In this document: piece by piece, positions 63,881 through 64,000 of the stretch
Layout: each line of letters begins with the position of its first letter
Position numbering within the stretch: position 1 is the first letter of the stretch
Source: Rhizobium mayense
GTDB lineage: Bacteria; Pseudomonadota; Alphaproteobacteria; Rhizobiales; Rhizobiaceae
Reading direction: 5' to 3'
Assembly (NCBI RefSeq): GCF_030272705.1
Contig: NZ_JARFYM010000003.1
Coordinates: forward strand, 124,001 to 188,000
Length of the DNA: 64,000 nt
Notes under the pieces: model-generated
What the model saw: the letters and a program-made list of their open reading frames with translations, nothing else
What the model was told of the DNA's origin: nothing
The model's database searches: none
Program-made: the position numbers and the translations under genes

Positions 63881-64000
63881 GGCTTTCGGATTTGATCCGC
63901 GTCCGCTTCGGGCCGAATGCTGCCCCTGCGCAGGTGGTGTTTGCTACCTAACTCCGAAATCATTTGTGGATCAGTCGGCCACGGCGACGGCTCGACGTGA

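Overview
The window reads as chromosome of a fast-growing Rhizobium-type alphaproteobacterium. Evidence: the gene order argS / SPOR-protein / nagZ / scpAB / tatABC / serS / surE / pcm / nlpD-like / yajC / secDF, an ExoR regulator, a Porin_2-type porin, a PopZ-type polar protein beside valS, paired DUF1127 peptides, an alpha-r14-type small RNA with three CCTCCTCCC loops, and rhizobial short intergenic repeats.

Layout. 1-5.6 kb: end of a short-chain dehydrogenase, then a glycerol-3-phosphate ABC importer in two converging units (ugpC on +, ugpB-ugpA-ugpE on -), with PhoB-box-like sequences upstream of both. 5.6-6.9 kb: small membrane proteins, a maltose/NodL-type O-acetyltransferase and tRNA-Asn. 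6.9-11.2 kb: accessory strip beside tRNA-Asn with decayed genes, an AT-rich pocket, a small Cys/His peptide, a lipoprotein, SDR and SnoaL remnants, and an orphan Cap15-like (2TM plus beta-barrel) protein of the kind used as membrane-attacking anti-phage effectors. 11.3-13.5 kb: secreted protein, porin, tRNA-Cys.

13.7-24.3 kb: acyltransferase, isoaspartyl methyltransferase-like gene, popZ, valS, FadL-type outer-membrane protein, exoR, exonuclease III and an ErpA-type Fe-S carrier. 24.5-45.6 kb: a dense + strand housekeeping block for translation (argS, serS), chromosome condensation (scpA, scpB), envelope and septum (SPOR protein, nagZ, nlpD-like), protein export (tatABC, yajC, secDF) and repair or maintenance (dgt, surE, pcm). 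It ends with homologues of two mitochondrial complex I assembly factors directly after secDF. 45.7-53.9 kb: trmFO, two DUF1127 genes, the sRNA, a coupled DUF2157/GDYXXLXY membrane pair, tRNA-Leu, trigger factor and several short palindromic repeats.

54-64 kb: sthA, a dual-specificity phosphatase, a radC relic, a HlyD / fused ABC / ABC-2 permease exporter of the YhiI-RbbA-YhhJ type, and an IS1595-family transposase near the end, marking another plastic edge. Coordinates marked as preferred starts are chosen from ribosome-binding sites and family lengths. Family assignments rest on motifs read by eye, not on database searches.
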